A stretch of 64,000 nucleotides of DNA from a virus: IMG/VR virus record IMGVR_UViG_3300044715_001611, positions 62,001 through 126,000 of that record; one strand, given 5' to 3'. How positions within the stretch are numbered: the first letter of the stretch is position 1; each line of letters opens with the position of its first letter. Below the pieces are notes generated by a model, which worked only from the letters and a program-made list of their open reading frames with translations, was not told where the DNA came from and made no database searches. Below are positions 41,106 to 50,562 of this stretch, piece by piece. Made by a program: the position numbers and the translations under genes.

Positions 41106-44100
41106 ATGCCAACGGACAATTCACCAATCACCCTGCCCACCGGCGTCGTCCTGCGCGCCCCGGAGGATTTCGACACCCTGCGCACCAGCATTTACGACAC
41201 CGCGAAGAAGGGCCTGGAATCCTCCTTTCCGACGTCCTACAACGGCGTGCGCATGGAATTGAAGGACGTGCATTACGCCGATCCGGATGACTTCCCGCTG
41301 GATGTGCAAAAGCAGGCCATGCTCACGGACAAATCCCTCGGCCGCCGGCTGCGGGGCTCCGTGCATCTCTACGATGACAATACCGGCGACCTGCTGGACA
41401 AGCGGGACATGACGCTGATGACGGTGCCGCATATGACTGAGCGGGGCACGTTCGTGAACGCGGGCAGTGACTACGCGCATGTAAATCAGGCCAGGCTCTT
41501 GCACGGCGCCTACAGCCGCCGGATGCAGAATGGCAACCTGAGCACTTCCGTGAACGCCAAGACCGGCACCGGTCCCGCCTTCCAGGTCGAGTTCGAGCCG
41601 ACGACGGCGCAATACCGGATGCACATCCGCGGCAGCAATCTGCATCTCTATTCCCTGCTCCATGACATCGGCATCCCCGATGAGCAATTGGAGAAGACCT
41701 GGGGCCCTGAGCTGCTGGATCGTAATCGAAAGAAATACGACGCGCGGGTCATTAGCAAAGCCTACGAGCATTTGGTCGCCCCCCGACACAAGCTGCCCGA
41801 GCACACACCCGAGGATCGCGTCAAAGCCATCCATACGGCATTGGACTCCGTGCGGGTGCACCGGGATGCCATCGGCAAAACGCTGCCGGTCCTGCTCGGC
41901 GGCAAATCAGCCACGGCATGGCGGGCGAAGATGAGCGTCCGGCAGGCCGACTTCGAAAAGGAAATCTTCGCCCCTTCAATTCCACCACATGAGGCAATGG
42001 GCATGGGATTTGAAATGGCGCACCCGGAGATCTTTTTTGAGGTCGCCGGGGATTGTGAAGTGCCGGTGTTTGAAAAGCTGGCCAGCGCCAAATCCGAATC
42101 CGAAGCCAAAGGCTTTGAACCCGACCTGGATGCCGATGGTATGCGCGAGGCCTACAATGCCGTGTATGCCAAGGCAGGCCCGCGGCTGGCAGGCATGAAG
42201 CAATGGCCGAAGCACTGGTTTACGGACGAGGGCGATCCGCTCGGCTGGATTTCGTGGTATTGTCGATACGCCGATGGAGCGCGCGGTCCGGACGACGAGC
42301 GTCAAATCAACCGCTGGAAATCCTTCAAGGCGCGCAGCGTGCCACGCTTCATCAAGAACCCCACAGCCCGGCAGGCATTTGCGCTGCGGTATTGGGCAAT
42401 CGACCCGCTGCCGCTGATTACGGATGCCGATGCACGGAAGCAATTGAAGGAGGACATGAAGGAGCACCAGGCGGCGGAGATGCGGAAGTTCTCGGAGCGG
42501 GCGTGTGATGATTATCCCAAATTGGAGCGTGAGAAGGAGGCCAGTGTGTTGGCGGTTGGTGTTGTCCCTCCGCCCAGAGACCTACCCGAATGGCAACTCG
42601 GCCTCATCAAATACGCACGGGCAAATGCGCCCAAGGATCCGGAGAAGCCCAATCCTGAATACAAGGGATGCCTGATGGCCCGACTGCAATTGTCCGACGC
42701 GAAGAAGATCATCGAATGGGCCGAGGAGAACATCCCGGAAGATCAATTGGCGGAGGACGGATTTGAACGCGAAATTCACTGTACAGCCCTATTCGGGATC
42801 CATCAAAGCGTCACGAAGGAGCTGCTCGAATCCGCCGTGAAGGAAATCATGAAGGACGCCGGCGGTTCGCTGATCCTGCAATTGAAGGAGATCCATCGGT
42901 TTCCTGCCAGCGAGCATCGCAACAGCGACGTCATTGTCCTGAAGTGCGAGTCGCCGTGGCTGGAGGAATTGCACTACGGGCTGATCGAGAAGCTGGGGGA
43001 CAAGGTGCAGGTCACGTATCCTGATTACACCCCACATGTCACCGTGGCATACGTTAAGCCCGGAGCATTGAAGCATCTCGATGACAGCCAGGTGTTCGAT
43101 GGGCAATTGCTGCCGCTGAGTCCTTTGATTTACTCGATTGCGGATCGCACTGCGAAACATGAAATTGAGATGTTCGATTCCAAGATGGAAAAGGACGCAG
43201 CGGAAGTTCCAATGTTTGGGGATCAGCCGGCCCATGAGGTCGTCAGTCCCGGCGGGGCTCGCTCATCTCATCAATTCACGACCAGCAGCGGGTCTCGTTA
43301 TATCATGGGCGAGGATGGTTCTTCCCGCAGAATTAAGTCCTTCCATGCCAACACAGGTGGGGCAGATGTAGGCTTGAAACCGTGGCAGGAGAACATCCGA
43401 TTTGTAGACCCGAAGAATCCTCATTTTTCTACAGACGTCGGGCGACTTCAAGAGTTGGGGCATCACGTGCATCTGGCCCCAAGTGGCGAACAAATGGGTG
43501 TGAATATTTATGACCAGGCCGCGCAGAAGTGGAGGCCTGCTACTATTGCAGATGCGAGACCGAAGGCTGTCGCGGCCGGAATCCTCAAAGGCGGAGAGGC
43601 ACCGCTGCGCGCGGGGATATCGGCAATCCCACAGCCAGGATCGCACGTGCTGGAGTGGAACAATCATTCCGACGGGCGCCTAAAGAGCGTACACCCCGGC
43701 AGCCCGGTTGCACAGACGGAGTGGGCAAGGCCGCCTGCGGCGACCACAACCCCAGCCACCCCAGCCCCAGCGCCTGCGTCAGCCGCCGCCCCAGCCGCCG
43801 CCCCAGCCGCCGCCAATGCCGTCACGGCCACCAAAGCGGTAGCTCCAATTGCGCCAGCCGCCTCAGCCGCCCCAACCGGCCTCAAACCTCTTGCGGCTCT
43901 AAAGGGTACTGCTGGCGCTCTCGATGGGGGTGCGGTGAGGGCGGCAGGTCGGGCCTTGGGAACTGGTGTAAAGATTGTTGGTGCGGTTGCCAGGCCCTTG
44001 TCTGCCATCACCACAGTAAATGACCTTTATCAATCAGCGACGAATCCTAGAGGTGCTGCAAAAGATTTTAATGACAATTGGAATAAGGCAGGCCCGATCG

Positions 44101-45179
44101 GCCGTACGCTGTCCGTGATCGGCAGTCCAATTGCAGCGCTGAATGCGCAGGCTGAGAATCACGAGGAGAATCGGGACCGGCTGCAAGACGCCCAACGTAG
44201 AAGCTCAATTCTTCCGATTCATCCACCGGACCCGGTATTCCCTCGACCTACGCAGCAATCAGATCCAAGAGCATTAACCCCGAGACCCCGCCCAGCACCG
44301 ACGCCAGCACCGACGCCAGCACCGACGCCAGCCGTCCCCCCGGCACCCAAACCCACAACTCCGACCGGTTCTGGTTTTGTAGGGGCGCCACCCATTCCCA
44401 AACCTCCAGCGCCAGAACCCATCATGGCCGGGGGTCTCAGCAAGACCACCACGCCGTCGATCGGCAAGATCGCCGCTGCCCAGCAAGGCTGGCCTCCAGT
44501 CGCTATACAGGAACTTCAGGCACGCTTCGCCGCTGACCAGAAAGCACGCGCGGGTGTCAATCCAACCACCATGACTGCAGAAGCCGCACAACAGACGGAA
44601 TCGGGCATGGCGAAAACGGATCGCGACAACACGGCATGGCTTCAATCCAACATCGGAAAATACGGCTGGCCCACTGGCGCCCCCGCGAATCAGGCTTGGT
44701 TGCTGGCACAGCATGCGGATCACGATCCGAAGTTTCAGGCCGTCGTGTTGGAGAAGATGCAGGCTGTGTCGAAGAATCTCCAACATCCGGAGCATCTGTC
44801 CAACGTGGCGTATCTGACGGACCGAGTGGCCGTGAATAATAAACAACCGCAGCTTTACGGCACGCAACTGAATCATCAGTGGGATCCCGTGAAAAACACA
44901 TTTTCGAATCCGACACCGCACCCAATTAGCGATGCCGCAAACTTGGATGCGCGACGTAAGTCCATGGGGATGGGACCGCACGTCGATTATTTGAAAACGC
45001 GTGCACCTGCCGCACCCGCCCCTACTCCCACGCCACAGCCCGCAGCACCGCCAGCTTCTGCACCGCCGCCGACACCCAGCGGGACAGTACCGAAAGCGCC
45101 CACCGCTCCCATGTCGTCAATTAAGGGTGTGCCGGGTGCAGTAAAATCCGCAGCCGCAAATGCAGAGGATTCCAAATGA
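41106..45179 (+). CDS. RNA polymerase beta-subunit N-terminal lobe fused to other enzyme-like domains, 1357 aa
   Basis: Residues ~1-240 match the start of RpoB: RRLRGSVHLYDDNTGDLLD, then VPHMTERGTFVNAGSDY and NQARLLHGAY, equivalent to MT..GTF.ING.ERV..SQ in bacterial beta. It then leaves the beta sequence. Residues ~366-405 (WPKHWFTD, GWISWYCRYADG, DDERQINRW) match a WYCRY-type domain I recall from other phage proteins. At ~480-680 there is a 2H phosphoesterase-like domain with HCT (~558) and HVT (~644). Ala/Pro linkers and a Gly/Ala helix follow. Residues ~1170-1295 (LLAQHADHD, AYLTDRV, YGTQLNHQW) resemble DUF6624. The start is ATG 41106. The stop overlaps the next gene, which continues the beta homology. 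Confidence 0.75.
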   Translation: MPTDNSPITLPTGVVLRAPEDFDTLRTSIYDTAKKGLESSFPTSYNGVRMELKDVHYADPDDFPLDVQKQAMLTDKSLGRRLRGSVHLYDDNTGDLLDKRDMTLMTVPHMTERGTFVNAGSDYAHVNQARLLHGAYSRRMQNGNLSTSVNAKTGTGPAFQVEFEPTTAQYRMHIRGSNLHLYSLLHDIGIPDEQLEKTWGPELLDRNRKKYDARVISKAYEHLVAPRHKLPEHTPEDRVKAIHTALDSVRVHRDAIGKTLPVLLGGKSATAWRAKMSVRQADFEKEIFAPSIPPHEAMGMGFEMAHPEIFFEVAGDCEVPVFEKLASAKSESEAKGFEPDLDADGMREAYNAVYAKAGPRLAGMKQWPKHWFTDEGDPLGWISWYCRYADGARGPDDERQINRWKSFKARSVPRFIKNPTARQAFALRYWAIDPLPLITDADARKQLKEDMKEHQAAEMRKFSERACDDYPKLEREKEASVLAVGVVPPPRDLPEWQLGLIKYARANAPKDPEKPNPEYKGCLMARLQLSDAKKIIEWAEENIPEDQLAEDGFEREIHCTALFGIHQSVTKELLESAVKEIMKDAGGSLILQLKEIHRFPASEHRNSDVIVLKCESPWLEELHYGLIEKLGDKVQVTYPDYTPHVTVAYVKPGALKHLDDSQVFDGQLLPLSPLIYSIADRTAKHEIEMFDSKMEKDAAEVPMFGDQPAHEVVSPGGARSSHQFTTSSGSRYIMGEDGSSRRIKSFHANTGGADVGLKPWQENIRFVDPKNPHFSTDVGRLQELGHHVHLAPSGEQMGVNIYDQAAQKWRPATIADARPKAVAAGILKGGEAPLRAGISAIPQPGSHVLEWNNHSDGRLKSVHPGSPVAQTEWARPPAATTTPATPAPAPASAAAPAAAPAAANAVTATKAVAPIAPAASAAPTGLKPLAALKGTAGALDGGAVRAAGRALGTGVKIVGAVARPLSAITTVNDLYQSATNPRGAAKDFNDNWNKAGPIGRTLSVIGSPIAALNAQAENHEENRDRLQDAQRRSSILPIHPPDPVFPRPTQQSDPRALTPRPRPAPTPAPTPAPTPAVPPAPKPTTPTGSGFVGAPPIPKPPAPEPIMAGGLSKTTTPSIGKIAAAQQGWPPVAIQELQARFAADQKARAGVNPTTMTAEAAQQTESGMAKTDRDNTAWLQSNIGKYGWPTGAPANQAWLLAQHADHDPKFQAVVLEKMQAVSKNLQHPEHLSNVAYLTDRVAVNNKQPQLYGTQLNHQWDPVKNTFSNPTPHPISDAANLDARRKSMGMGPHVDYLKTRAPAAPAPTPTPQPAAPPASAPPPTPSGTVPKAPTAPMSSIKGVPGAVKSAAANAEDSK

Positions 45180-45904
45180 TCTCAAAACGCGACCTCAATT
45201 CACTTTCCCGCAAGCGCAACCAGCCCGTCAAAAGGGCGGCCTCGATAAAGCCGAAGCCCGCCCAGCCGGTCTCCCCGCAGGAACCGGAGGATCCAGACTA
45301 CGTCCCATTTGGCGTGAAGGGTGTGCTGGGAGCCACGGAGCGCCTGCTGGCCGTCAGCCGCGGACTCGATGAACCTGACAACCGGGACAGCTACGGCTTC
45401 AAACGCATTTGGGGCGTGGACAAACATCTCGGCGAACGCATCCGTCTCGATGCCGGCAAAATCCGCCGGCAGCAAATCCGCACGGCTGCCAAATTGCGAT
45501 CCCTCAAGGGCACCCATCCATTTGCTTTCGATACCTACACTCGTGGCCTGATTCTCGGAGATCCCGGCGAGGCCAATCCTCTCAGCTCGCCCCTGGAGGA
45601 AATCAATCCATTGCATTTGCTGGAGCAGGCGCGTCGCATTACGCAAATGGGGCCTGGGGGGATTCAGTCGTCGCAGGCGATAACGGCCGACGGACAGAAC
45701 GTCTCGGCATCTCAATTCGGATTTGTGTCCTCGATCGCTGGACCAGAATCAGAAAAGATCGGCATCGACGCCCGCCTCGCCCATGGAGTTCGAATTGGGT
45801 CCGACGGTCAATTGTATCAGCAGTTCAAAAATTCGCGGACCAAGCAATTGGAGTGGAAGACGCCCGGCGAGATTGAGCATCTTACAGTTCGCATCCCGGA
45901 CTAA
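45176..45904 (+). CDS. RNA polymerase beta-subunit middle segment (Rif region), 242 aa
   Basis: Collinear with bacterial RpoB from about the end of lobe 2 through the rifampicin-binding region: TERLLAVSRG and FKRIWGVDKHLGERIR, then NPLHLLEQARRITQMGPGGI and SQFGFVSSIAGPES. These correspond to NPL..I.HKRRISALGPGG and HYGR.CPIETPEG. The protein ends where beta would continue toward the catalytic double-psi barrel. No such barrel (KM.GRHGNKG) is encoded elsewhere in the window. It overlaps the upstream beta-lobe gene by ATGA, so the two fragments are probably made together. Split beta subunits are known from phiKZ-type jumbo phages. Confidence 0.85.
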   Translation: MISKRDLNSLSRKRNQPVKRAASIKPKPAQPVSPQEPEDPDYVPFGVKGVLGATERLLAVSRGLDEPDNRDSYGFKRIWGVDKHLGERIRLDAGKIRRQQIRTAAKLRSLKGTHPFAFDTYTRGLILGDPGEANPLSSPLEEINPLHLLEQARRITQMGPGGIQSSQAITADGQNVSASQFGFVSSIAGPESEKIGIDARLAHGVRIGSDGQLYQQFKNSRTKQLEWKTPGEIEHLTVRIPD

Positions 45905-45983
45905 ATTGGTATTTGACGACGATGTGTGTTTTGCAGATGATGCTTCCAGCAATCACGCAATTCTCTAAAACACCCATCCACAA

Positions 45984-47093
45984 ATGATCGTCCAAAACAT
46001 CAGCGGCCGCAAACTCAGCATCTCCATCGGGAACGTGTCTGCGGATCTCATCAGCAATCAGACCACGAGCGCAGGCACCTTTCCGGACACGGAGCAGGCC
46101 GCGGCGGACGCGGAGAAATATCGCAAGCTCGGCTACATCAAGGTGCTGTCCTCGGCCCTCGAAGCCGAAGGCGACCTCGATGTGCCGGCTGGCTACCTCC
46201 TTTCGGCGACCGGCCTCCCGGTGGTTCTGAAGGCGGCCACTGGCACGCTCACCATCACCAGCACGGGTCCGGCGGCAGACGAGACTTTCGCAATTGACGG
46301 CACGACTTTCACTTTCAAGGTGTCTGCCGCCACTGCGACCGAAGTCACTATCAGCACGACCCCAGCAACGCAGGCTGCGAACATTGTTTCCAAGGTGAAT
46401 GCGCAGATGACCACGGTCACTGCAGCCAATGTGCTGGGTGTGGTTACGTTCACGGCGGTGACTCGCGGTACTGCGGGCAATTCGATTGCTCTGGCGGAGT
46501 CAGCGGCCAATGTGGCGAAGTCCGACACTACCCTCACCGGCGGGACTGCCCACGGCGCAGAGAATGTCACGGTCAACGGCGTGGTTTTTGAGGCGTGCGC
46601 CCAGGTCGGCGATGTCAGCGACAGCAGCTACGTTCCCGTGCTGATCGGCGCGACTGCCAGCTCCTGGCTCACCAATCTGCAGACGGCGGTGAACGCCAAC
46701 ACTACCCTCATCGCTGCGCAGGTGCAGGCGCAGAGCCTCATCACCATCGTGGCGGCAACTGATGTGCGCCTGACTATTCAGGGCAACGGCAGCACGGCGG
46801 CCTCGGTCACAGCGGGCGTCACCAACCTCGCCATCGCCTCGGTCGCGGCGGTCAACCGCACAGCGGGCGTTCCTGTGATGGAGGACTTCGCGGTTACGGG
46901 CACTACGGCACTCGTGAACACTGGCCTTCGCACCATCGACCGTCTCGTCGTGCAGGCCAAGACTTCTGCCAACGCACTCAAGCCGCTGGACGGCACGCTG
47001 ACAATCGGCGGCGGCCTGTTCTACATCACCGGCGGTTCCGCTGGCATCCTCGCGAACGGCGACACGCTGACCTACATCGCGGAGGGCGTGTAG
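45984..47093 (+). CDS. Virion protein with repeated beta-sandwich-like domain, 369 aa
   Basis: Two copies of a strand-rich module: GTLTITSTGPAADETFAIDG with FTAVTRGTAGNSIAL and TLTGGT, then a second copy from ENVTVNGVVFEAC to ASVTAGVTNLA. Such modules with a GxAGNSIAL motif are common in phage head-decoration and tail-surface proteins. The N-terminal ~80 residues differ. Thr/Ala/Gly-rich, without cysteine-based sites. It is placed before the portal gene, so a capsid surface role is likely. Confidence 0.65.
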   Translation: MIVQNISGRKLSISIGNVSADLISNQTTSAGTFPDTEQAAADAEKYRKLGYIKVLSSALEAEGDLDVPAGYLLSATGLPVVLKAATGTLTITSTGPAADETFAIDGTTFTFKVSAATATEVTISTTPATQAANIVSKVNAQMTTVTAANVLGVVTFTAVTRGTAGNSIALAESAANVAKSDTTLTGGTAHGAENVTVNGVVFEACAQVGDVSDSSYVPVLIGATASSWLTNLQTAVNANTTLIAAQVQAQSLITIVAATDVRLTIQGNGSTAASVTAGVTNLAIASVAAVNRTAGVPVMEDFAVTGTTALVNTGLRTIDRLVVQAKTSANALKPLDGTLTIGGGLFYITGGSAGILANGDTLTYIAEGV

Positions 47094-47127
47094 TCCATTT
47101 GATTTCAACTCCAAACCATAAAATTAA

Positions 47128-47298
47128 ATGACACACGCTGACCAAGTAAAAGCCCACAACTACGCAATGAACACGCATCTGCTTGCCGCCGGCAAGTCGG
47201 AGGCGTTCGTCAAAGCCGCCCTCGCCAAATTCCCGGAAGTGCAGAAGGCTCGCGTCTCGCGCTCCTCGCACATCGCGAAGACGCTCCTCGGCGCGTAG
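47128..47298 (+). CDS. Small hypothetical protein, 56 aa
   Basis: Start attaaATGACACACGC. Basic and helical (HLLAAGKSEAFVKAALAKF). It ends 24 bases before a strong terminator, which supports it as the last gene of the decoration-protein transcript. Confidence 0.55.
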   Translation: MTHADQVKAHNYAMNTHLLAAGKSEAFVKAALAKFPEVQKARVSRSSHIAKTLLGA

Positions 47299-47321
47299 TT
47301 CGTCGAAGATTCCCATTGCCG

Positions 47322-47359
47322 AAATCACGCCGCGGTCTTTAGGCTGTCGGCGTGATTTT
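47322..47359 (+). terminator. Intrinsic terminator
   Basis: AAATCACGCCG (47322-47332) and CGGCGTGATTT (47348-47358) form a perfect 11-bp stem followed by one more T. Its 3' arm overlaps the possible GTG start of the next gene, and a TAGGCT box sits in the loop (47340-47345). Termination and the next promoter are therefore interlaced. Confidence 0.8.
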
Positions 47360-48017
47360 GCGTACTGACGACAGCTCGATTCAACAATTCAAGAATGCCC
47401 TGCGCGATGCGCTGAGCAACCGGAGGATCCCATTGTACCAGCTTGCCGAGGCAGGGAAGGTGCATCGGAAGACATTTGGTGAATGGCTCAGTAGCAAACG
47501 AAAACCGAGACCAAGCTCCATGCGTCGTTGCAGCGAAAACCTGCAATTGAACTGGGAGCGCAAATCCAAATCCACCAGCAGACATCCGCCACGCGGACCG
47601 CTGGAGGAAGCAATCAAGCGCAGCCGGGAAAAGCTCGCTACCCGAGGAGCATGTTACGCCGTAGAGGATGTGGGTATCCGGGTGGCCGCCAGGCTGCGCG
47701 ACGCCGGCATTCCACTGAAGGTGGAGACGCATTACACGGATGACGCCCCCTGCGTGATCATGGTCATCGACAACTGTGCGTTTATTTCAGGCGCCATGCA
47801 TTTCAGCGTCCACGCCCATGCGGGTTCCATCAATTACGAGCTGGGGACTGTGGACTTCGTCACCGCTCAAAGCATCCGTCACCTCTTCGGCGCGCTGAGC
47901 GCAAAGGCCGTGGATGCCGCAATTGATTTTATTTTGAAGGCAGCACGCAAACACAAAGGGGATCGCAATCCCCTGCAAGACCTAGACTCCAAGCTGGAGG
48001 AAGCAATTCACAACTGA
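47352..48017 (+). CDS. HTH-containing hypothetical protein, 221 aa
   Basis: The N-terminal ~70 residues contain an XRE-like helix-turn-helix (LYQLAEAGKVHRKTFGEWLSSKRKP). The remainder is an alpha/beta domain with a hydrophobic strand CVIMVIDNCAFISG and a basic C-terminal helix. A DNA-binding regulator is possible. The start is uncertain: GTG 47352 lies in the terminator stem, and TTG 47358 is the alternative. Confidence 0.55.
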   Translation: MILRTDDSSIQQFKNALRDALSNRRIPLYQLAEAGKVHRKTFGEWLSSKRKPRPSSMRRCSENLQLNWERKSKSTSRHPPRGPLEEAIKRSREKLATRGACYAVEDVGIRVAARLRDAGIPLKVETHYTDDAPCVIMVIDNCAFISGAMHFSVHAHAGSINYELGTVDFVTAQSIRHLFGALSAKAVDAAIDFILKAARKHKGDRNPLQDLDSKLEEAIHN

Positions 48018-48021
48018 GCAT

Positions 48022-48486
48022 ATGACACACCTCGCAAACGAAGACCTGACACCCGACGCGGTAGTCGATCAGCACAACGCAGTCCTGGCAGCCTTGCGTC
48101 GGGCCGGGCAGTCCATGGGGGATGGGCAAGCGACTGATGACTACAATGCATCCGAGCCGTACAGCAACATCAGACTTTTACCCACCGAGCAGCGCAGCAT
48201 TCCGCGACAGGAAATCCCCACAATGAAGATCGCCCTGCAGCACCGGGACTTCACCATGCACCTGCAGGTCATTGACGTGTGCGTGGGGGAGGACCAAATC
48301 GGCGTCATCATGCCGGCCAGCCTCCACGTCGAGACCATCCGCAACAAGGCCAAGTTCGATTTGGTATTTGAGGAGCAGAGCTACCCCATCGCCTACTTCG
48401 GCGGTAATTTCACATTCACGGCAGCCGACCCGGAATTGCGGATGCTGACGTTCATGCGGCTTCCCACACCGACAACCAGTTCCTGA
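48022..48486 (+). CDS. Hypothetical protein, 154 aa
   Basis: The N-terminal ~65 residues are polar and probably disordered. The C-terminal part is strand-rich (KIALQHRDFTMHLQVIDVCVG, YFGGNFTFTA). An internal Met near codon 68 (acaATGAAG) is an alternative start for a shorter 87-residue protein. No family recognised. Confidence 0.5.
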   Translation: MTHLANEDLTPDAVVDQHNAVLAALRRAGQSMGDGQATDDYNASEPYSNIRLLPTEQRSIPRQEIPTMKIALQHRDFTMHLQVIDVCVGEDQIGVIMPASLHVETIRNKAKFDLVFEEQSYPIAYFGGNFTFTAADPELRMLTFMRLPTPTTSS

Positions 48487-48522
48487 TGGCGAAAGCCAAT
48501 TGAAGCCGCTACACTCGGGGTC

Positions 48523-48705
48523 ATGATGACGAAATCTGCTGTCGTAACCAAGGACACTCCCTCCGTCGTGTCCGCCCGCCGCGGCACCGAGGTGCGTGAC
48601 GGCGAGGCCGTACGCCGCGGGGAGCAATTGCCCGAGGTATATGCCCGCCCGCTGGAGAAAAATGCGGCGGTGCGCGTGAAGCCAATTCATTCCGAAGACC
48701 AGTAG
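48523..48705 (+). CDS. Small basic hypothetical protein, 60 aa
   Basis: Two adjacent ATG codons (48523, 48526). A TACACT box ends 7 bases before the first. Basic and unstructured (VSARRGTEVRDGEAVRRGE). It immediately precedes the portal gene; a small head-associated protein is plausible. Confidence 0.45.
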   Translation: MMTKSAVVTKDTPSVVSARRGTEVRDGEAVRRGEQLPEVYARPLEKNAAVRVKPIHSEDQ

Positions 48706-48708
48706 CAC

Positions 48709-50562
48709 ATGCATTGTCCTGACATCGGCACGGAATTGGGATCGAAATTTGGGATGACCTTCAAGGGAGGGAAGGCCCAATTCGAGGATCCGTACATGAT
48801 GGATGCGGCGCAGTATATGCCGCGCACGCTGGAGTCCGCTTTTGATTTCTGCGCGTTCCTTTACCATCTCAATCCCGCCTACAAACAGGCCAAGCATCGA
48901 ATTGCCAGCTACTTCCTGGCGCCTGGCATTGAGTTCATCGGCGACAAGCACGGTGACAAAAAAGAGCAGGAGATGCTCACGGACATCCTGATCGATCAGG
49001 TGAACATCAAAGGGGAGTGCACCATTGGTGGGATGGAATCGGCCGCCTACGGCAATACATTCTTCACACACTACAAACCATTTGACCGGATGCTCTATTT
49101 CCCGAAGGAGATGGAGAATCGAATTCCCGGCGAATGGCACGTCTCCATGTTCGAGGGCCTCGGTCCCGTCAAATATCTCTATAAGGAGATGATGTACGAG
49201 GTGATCGACCCGCGGGATGCAGGCAAGGCCATTGGCAAACGTCGCAAGGTCAGACTGGATTTCTACGACCGCGCCAGCAAGGACGTCAGCCGGTTCAAGC
49301 TCATCCGGGTTCCGGTGCACGAGATGCATCTGGTCATCACCCCGATGCTGAACAACACGCGCTACGTGCGCAGGTTCTCGGAGCAAATCCGCCAGCAGAT
49401 CACACAGGGCGACCCGTTCTATTGCAACGACATGCCGATTGAGTTCCTGGAGGCGCTCTCGAAGAACGAGGATTTCCTGTACCACCCGGACCATATCTTC
49501 CACATGAAGTCTCCGACGATCAATTGCCTGCGCAACTCGGCGTGGGGAATTCCGGAGACGCTGATCAATTACCGACAGCTGCATCATCTGCAGGTCATGC
49601 GTCGGATTGACGAGGCTGTGGCCCGCGACCGCGTGCTGCCATTGCGCATCATGGTTCCGAATCTTGCCGGGGCGGGAGACGTCATGCTGCAGGACATGCT
49701 CGGTTCCAATGTGCGCGGCGAGATCCGGGAGCTGATCGCCAATCATCGCCGCGACCCCTATGCGATTCATTCTTTGCCGTATCCGGTCTCCATGGTGCAG
49801 GCTGGCGGCGATGCCCAGGCGTTGGTGCAGAGTGCCAACATCGAGTATCACACCAACGCGCTGATGGATGCCATCGGCACCCCGGTGGAGCTGTATAAAG
49901 GCACCGTGGAGATTCAGAACATGCCATCGGCCTTCCGGTTGTTCGAGAGCCAGCATCAGTTCTATTATTATTCCTTCAACAAGGTGATTCGCTGGACGGC
50001 AGACGCCATTCAGGATGTGCGCGGTGCGGCGAGAATGCAGACCCGTCTCAGTCGTTCGCAAATGGCGGATCAATTGGAGGATCGCGGCATTTACATGCAG
50101 CTCATGGCTGGCGGTCAGATTAGTTACGAGCGAGGGCTTGGGTCTGTGAATATCGAGGACCCTGTCGCAGAGAAAAAGAAGCGCGTGATGGAGGACATGG
50201 AAATCATGAAGATCACGGGAGATGCCCAGCGGGAATTTGAACTCCAGCAACAACAAGGCACTCTCCAAGACGCACCCCAGCAACCCGGAGCAACCCCCAC
50301 AGCGGGATACGGCAATGCGCCTGGCGCTGGGGGCGCAGGCCCACAATCCACACCCATTGATGTCCAGAACAAAGCTCAGGAAATTGTGGAGCGTTGGAGA
50401 ACGGCCCCTGACCAGGCGACTAGGACGAAGGATATGGCTTCTGTGCGCGCCACGGATCCGGTGCTTGAGGGCTACTGCCAGCGGCTTTTCAAACAAGTCA
50501 AAGAACAAGGAGCATCGCAAGGGCGTGCCTCTGTGACACAGCCTCAGCAGCCCCAGCAGTAA
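48709..50562 (+). CDS. Portal protein, 617 aa
   Basis: Features of large-phage portal proteins: an N-terminal wing (AFLYHLNPAYKQAKHRIASYF), SAAYGNTFFTHYKPF, PDHIFHMKSPTINCLRNSAWGIPE, then a helical region with RRIDEAVARDRVLPLRI (a conserved stem/crown segment). The C-terminal Gln/Pro-rich tail is unstructured. The dodecameric portal forms the DNA entry channel at the capsid vertex. No terminase or capsid gene lies in this window, so the rest of the packaging module must be elsewhere. It is followed by a homing endonuclease gene. Confidence 0.75.
   Translation: MHCPDIGTELGSKFGMTFKGGKAQFEDPYMMDAAQYMPRTLESAFDFCAFLYHLNPAYKQAKHRIASYFLAPGIEFIGDKHGDKKEQEMLTDILIDQVNIKGECTIGGMESAAYGNTFFTHYKPFDRMLYFPKEMENRIPGEWHVSMFEGLGPVKYLYKEMMYEVIDPRDAGKAIGKRRKVRLDFYDRASKDVSRFKLIRVPVHEMHLVITPMLNNTRYVRRFSEQIRQQITQGDPFYCNDMPIEFLEALSKNEDFLYHPDHIFHMKSPTINCLRNSAWGIPETLINYRQLHHLQVMRRIDEAVARDRVLPLRIMVPNLAGAGDVMLQDMLGSNVRGEIRELIANHRRDPYAIHSLPYPVSMVQAGGDAQALVQSANIEYHTNALMDAIGTPVELYKGTVEIQNMPSAFRLFESQHQFYYYSFNKVIRWTADAIQDVRGAARMQTRLSRSQMADQLEDRGIYMQLMAGGQISYERGLGSVNIEDPVAEKKKRVMEDMEIMKITGDAQREFELQQQQGTLQDAPQQPGATPTAGYGNAPGAGGAGPQSTPIDVQNKAQEIVERWRTAPDQATRTKDMASVRATDPVLEGYCQRLFKQVKEQGASQGRASVTQPQQPQQ

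Noticed and set aside
48178-50520. 780-codon open frame on the minus strand opposite the portal gene
   Set aside because: It is the antisense shadow of a GC-rich coding region. The plus-strand portal has recognisable motifs; the antisense product is His/Arg/Leu-biased with none.
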